Assembly: GCA_947579665.1 (NCBI GenBank)
Contig: OX388345.1
Span: 62,549,454-62,613,453 of the forward strand
Source of the DNA: Sympetrum striolatum
Taxonomy: Eukaryota; Arthropoda; Insecta; Odonata; Libellulidae
Reading direction: 5' to 3'
Length of the DNA: 64,000 nucleotides
In this document: piece after piece, positions 62,501-64,000 of the stretch
Position numbering within the stretch: position 1 is the stretch's first letter
Layout: the number at the start of each line of letters is the position of its first letter
Program-made: the position numbers and the translations under genes
The notes under the pieces: model-generated
Databases searched by the model: none
The model's input: the letters and a program-made list of their open reading frames with translations, nothing else
What the model was told of the DNA's origin: nothing

Positions 62501-64000
62501 GGTGAAATAATATAATGTTGTGGTTTCGTGTCATGAGAAAAAACTAAGATAAAGGTAAAAGTTGAGGACGCAATGAAATTTTAAATCGGTTAATTCTTGG
62601 GTTTTCTGGCAAACTTGGCAGTGGAGCGTGAATGCTAAACGGGAGGAAAATTCACATAAAAGAGGAAATGTGCTGGAAAGACTGCAAAGTGCGAGGGAGC
62701 TAAGTGAGGGTAACACATTCCATTCAAGGAGCTCATGCACCATTGGAACCCCAAACACATCCGATTGTGAATGTCAAGTTTGTAAAACATTCCAGAATAA
62801 AACGGAAATTGACGTAATCTAGCCTCTTCTTGACGCTTTGATATTCAATGTTCGATGCCTACTTCCTTGCCTTTTACGATTTTTGGAAGTCTGGAACGAT
62901 ATTTTTGGCTCCTCCGAAAGTAAAAGGAGAATTGGGTAAGGAATACTAATAAGGAGTAGGGGAATAATCTATGCAAGTGAACGGGATTCTCAATGAGTGG
63001 TAGGATTAATTAAATGATTTATTAAAGATAAATTATAACGTGGAGATTTATAATTTAAGGGATATGTCACCAGTGGAAGTTTCTGAAGAGGAAAGTTTTG
63101 TGTTTACATGCGATTTCTCCAAATATTTTTGCGTTAAATTCTGAAAAATTGTCAATGTGAAATTGTGTGAAATTTTTGCAAGCTTGTATTGAAATTCTAT
63201 TCATAATTACGCAACTGGTTAGGCCCATTCATTGCGTCTCTAGTAGTTAAAATGTCCTCTACAGACATTTCACAGTAGATATGTTAATAAAGATGTAGAG
63301 CCGAAACTGGTTCGGCAATTCTTTCCTAATTTAGAGAAATCTTTGAAAATTTTACATTTAAAGTATAGTATTTTGTTTTGAATTTTCACTTAAGTTATTA
63401 TTTAAAATTTAGTAGTTCTTACATTTCCATATAAATTTATAAATATAAGAATGAGTAACGAATTAAAAAAAAGATATTTAGGACTTTTCCGGGTTCAAAA
63501 ATATTTATACAGTCATTTACCAGGAAAGTTCAATTATAGATACTCATATTTTTCAATAATTATAGACATCAGAGAAGTCACATTTGTACGCACTACTAAT
63601 TTAAATCAACGCATAGTATACTGGCCGATAGACTAATAGCAGCGGGATGGTCGAGATGCAATCCTGATTGATTTACTCAGACTTCTGTGCCACAACAATT
63701 TAGCCAAAATTGTATGACGAATGGCATTTTCAAAAGATCCACTCTTTCTTGGCTCAAGCTCTGGTATTATTTTTAGGAATGAACTGAAGCCGAAATGGAC
63801 TGGTCGAAAATTATGTTGGAAGTGGTCATCATCATCTTTAACTCCATAAGGTTAAAATACGAGAATTGTATTTCCTCCGCAAGTGCTCACTGTTTACAAA
63901 AATAGAATTTCCTGTTAAATCGAGAATGAGCTCGTTCCTTCGCAGTTTTCTCCAGCTTTTAAGTGCGATTTCTTGAGTGTTTATCGCGTACTGCAGAACC
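59595..64000. other. AT-rich non-coding stretch with a G+C-rich pocket at 61040-61610
   Basis: The pocket contains many CpG and changes to purine-rich near 61500. A purine-rich patch lies at about 62620-62710. Near 63290-63325 a GATG, GCCGAAAC, TTCGGC motif recalls the hammerhead-like core at 32009. No gene was recognised. Confidence 0.4.

Noticed and set aside
1..64000. CRISPR array, operon, phage or plasmid features
   Set aside because: No regularly spaced identical repeats with unique spacers, no ribosome-binding-site-led gene series and no bacterial gene were seen. Tandem repeats here are head-to-tail without spacers.

Overview
This window looks like AT-rich nuclear DNA of an arthropod, most likely an insect. 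Protein-coding density is almost nil. One eukaryotic nuclear tRNA gene is present. The repeats are of animal type: non-LTR retrotransposons of at least three kinds, a tRNA-derived SINE, a pogo/Tigger-like DNA transposon remnant, foldback/MITE-type inverted repeats and microsatellites. I saw no operon, CRISPR array, prokaryotic gene or virus. The species cannot be named from the sequence.

The only long intact gene is the 973-codon endonuclease/reverse-transcriptase ORF of an RTE-type LINE (13109-16030, minus strand). The element (about 13091-16239) is bounded on both sides by (TA)n. Its stop codon is the first unit of a (TGA)7 tail, so it has no 3' UTR beyond the tail, and its 5' end can close as a 7-bp stem. 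Relics of other LINEs lie at 27.3-28.5 kb (minus), 38.3-38.5 kb (minus) and 49.5-49.9 kb (plus). Two copies of a LINE-like 3' tail lie at 12.2 and 31.6 kb.

Other repeats, left to right: a 65-bp-arm palindrome flanked by an 11-bp direct repeat (2.0-2.2 kb); a 254-bp MITE with TA duplication (7.0-7.2 kb); tRNA-like sequences (9.15 and 18.9 kb); a 91-bp tandem duplication (17.2 kb); an 18-bp inverted repeat around a hammerhead-like core (32.0 kb); a 28-bp minisatellite (32.9 kb); a 70-bp-arm spacerless palindrome (34.7 kb); two copies of a tRNA-derived SINE (36.9 and 59.5 kb, the second with a 13-bp target-site duplication); a nested foldback (48.9-49.1 kb); a diverged ~180-bp tandem array (51.8-52.4 kb); and a Tigger-like 3' end (53.6-54.1 kb).

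A plus-strand host transcript may cross the window. At 4195/4196 a pyrimidine tract plus CAG abuts GTGAGT, the architecture of a recursive (ratchet) splice site, with a second donor 75 nt on. At 57886/57887 a strong acceptor opens a 52-nt candidate exon (YVHSVSNVLVDEINPRK) ending at GTGAGT. This acceptor also abuts a donor-like GTATGT. Both lie on the plus strand about 53.7 kb apart, so much of the window could be one long intron. That is inference. The remainder is AT-rich non-coding DNA with scattered GC/CpG-richer and purine-rich pockets of a few hundred bases, in which no gene was recognised.
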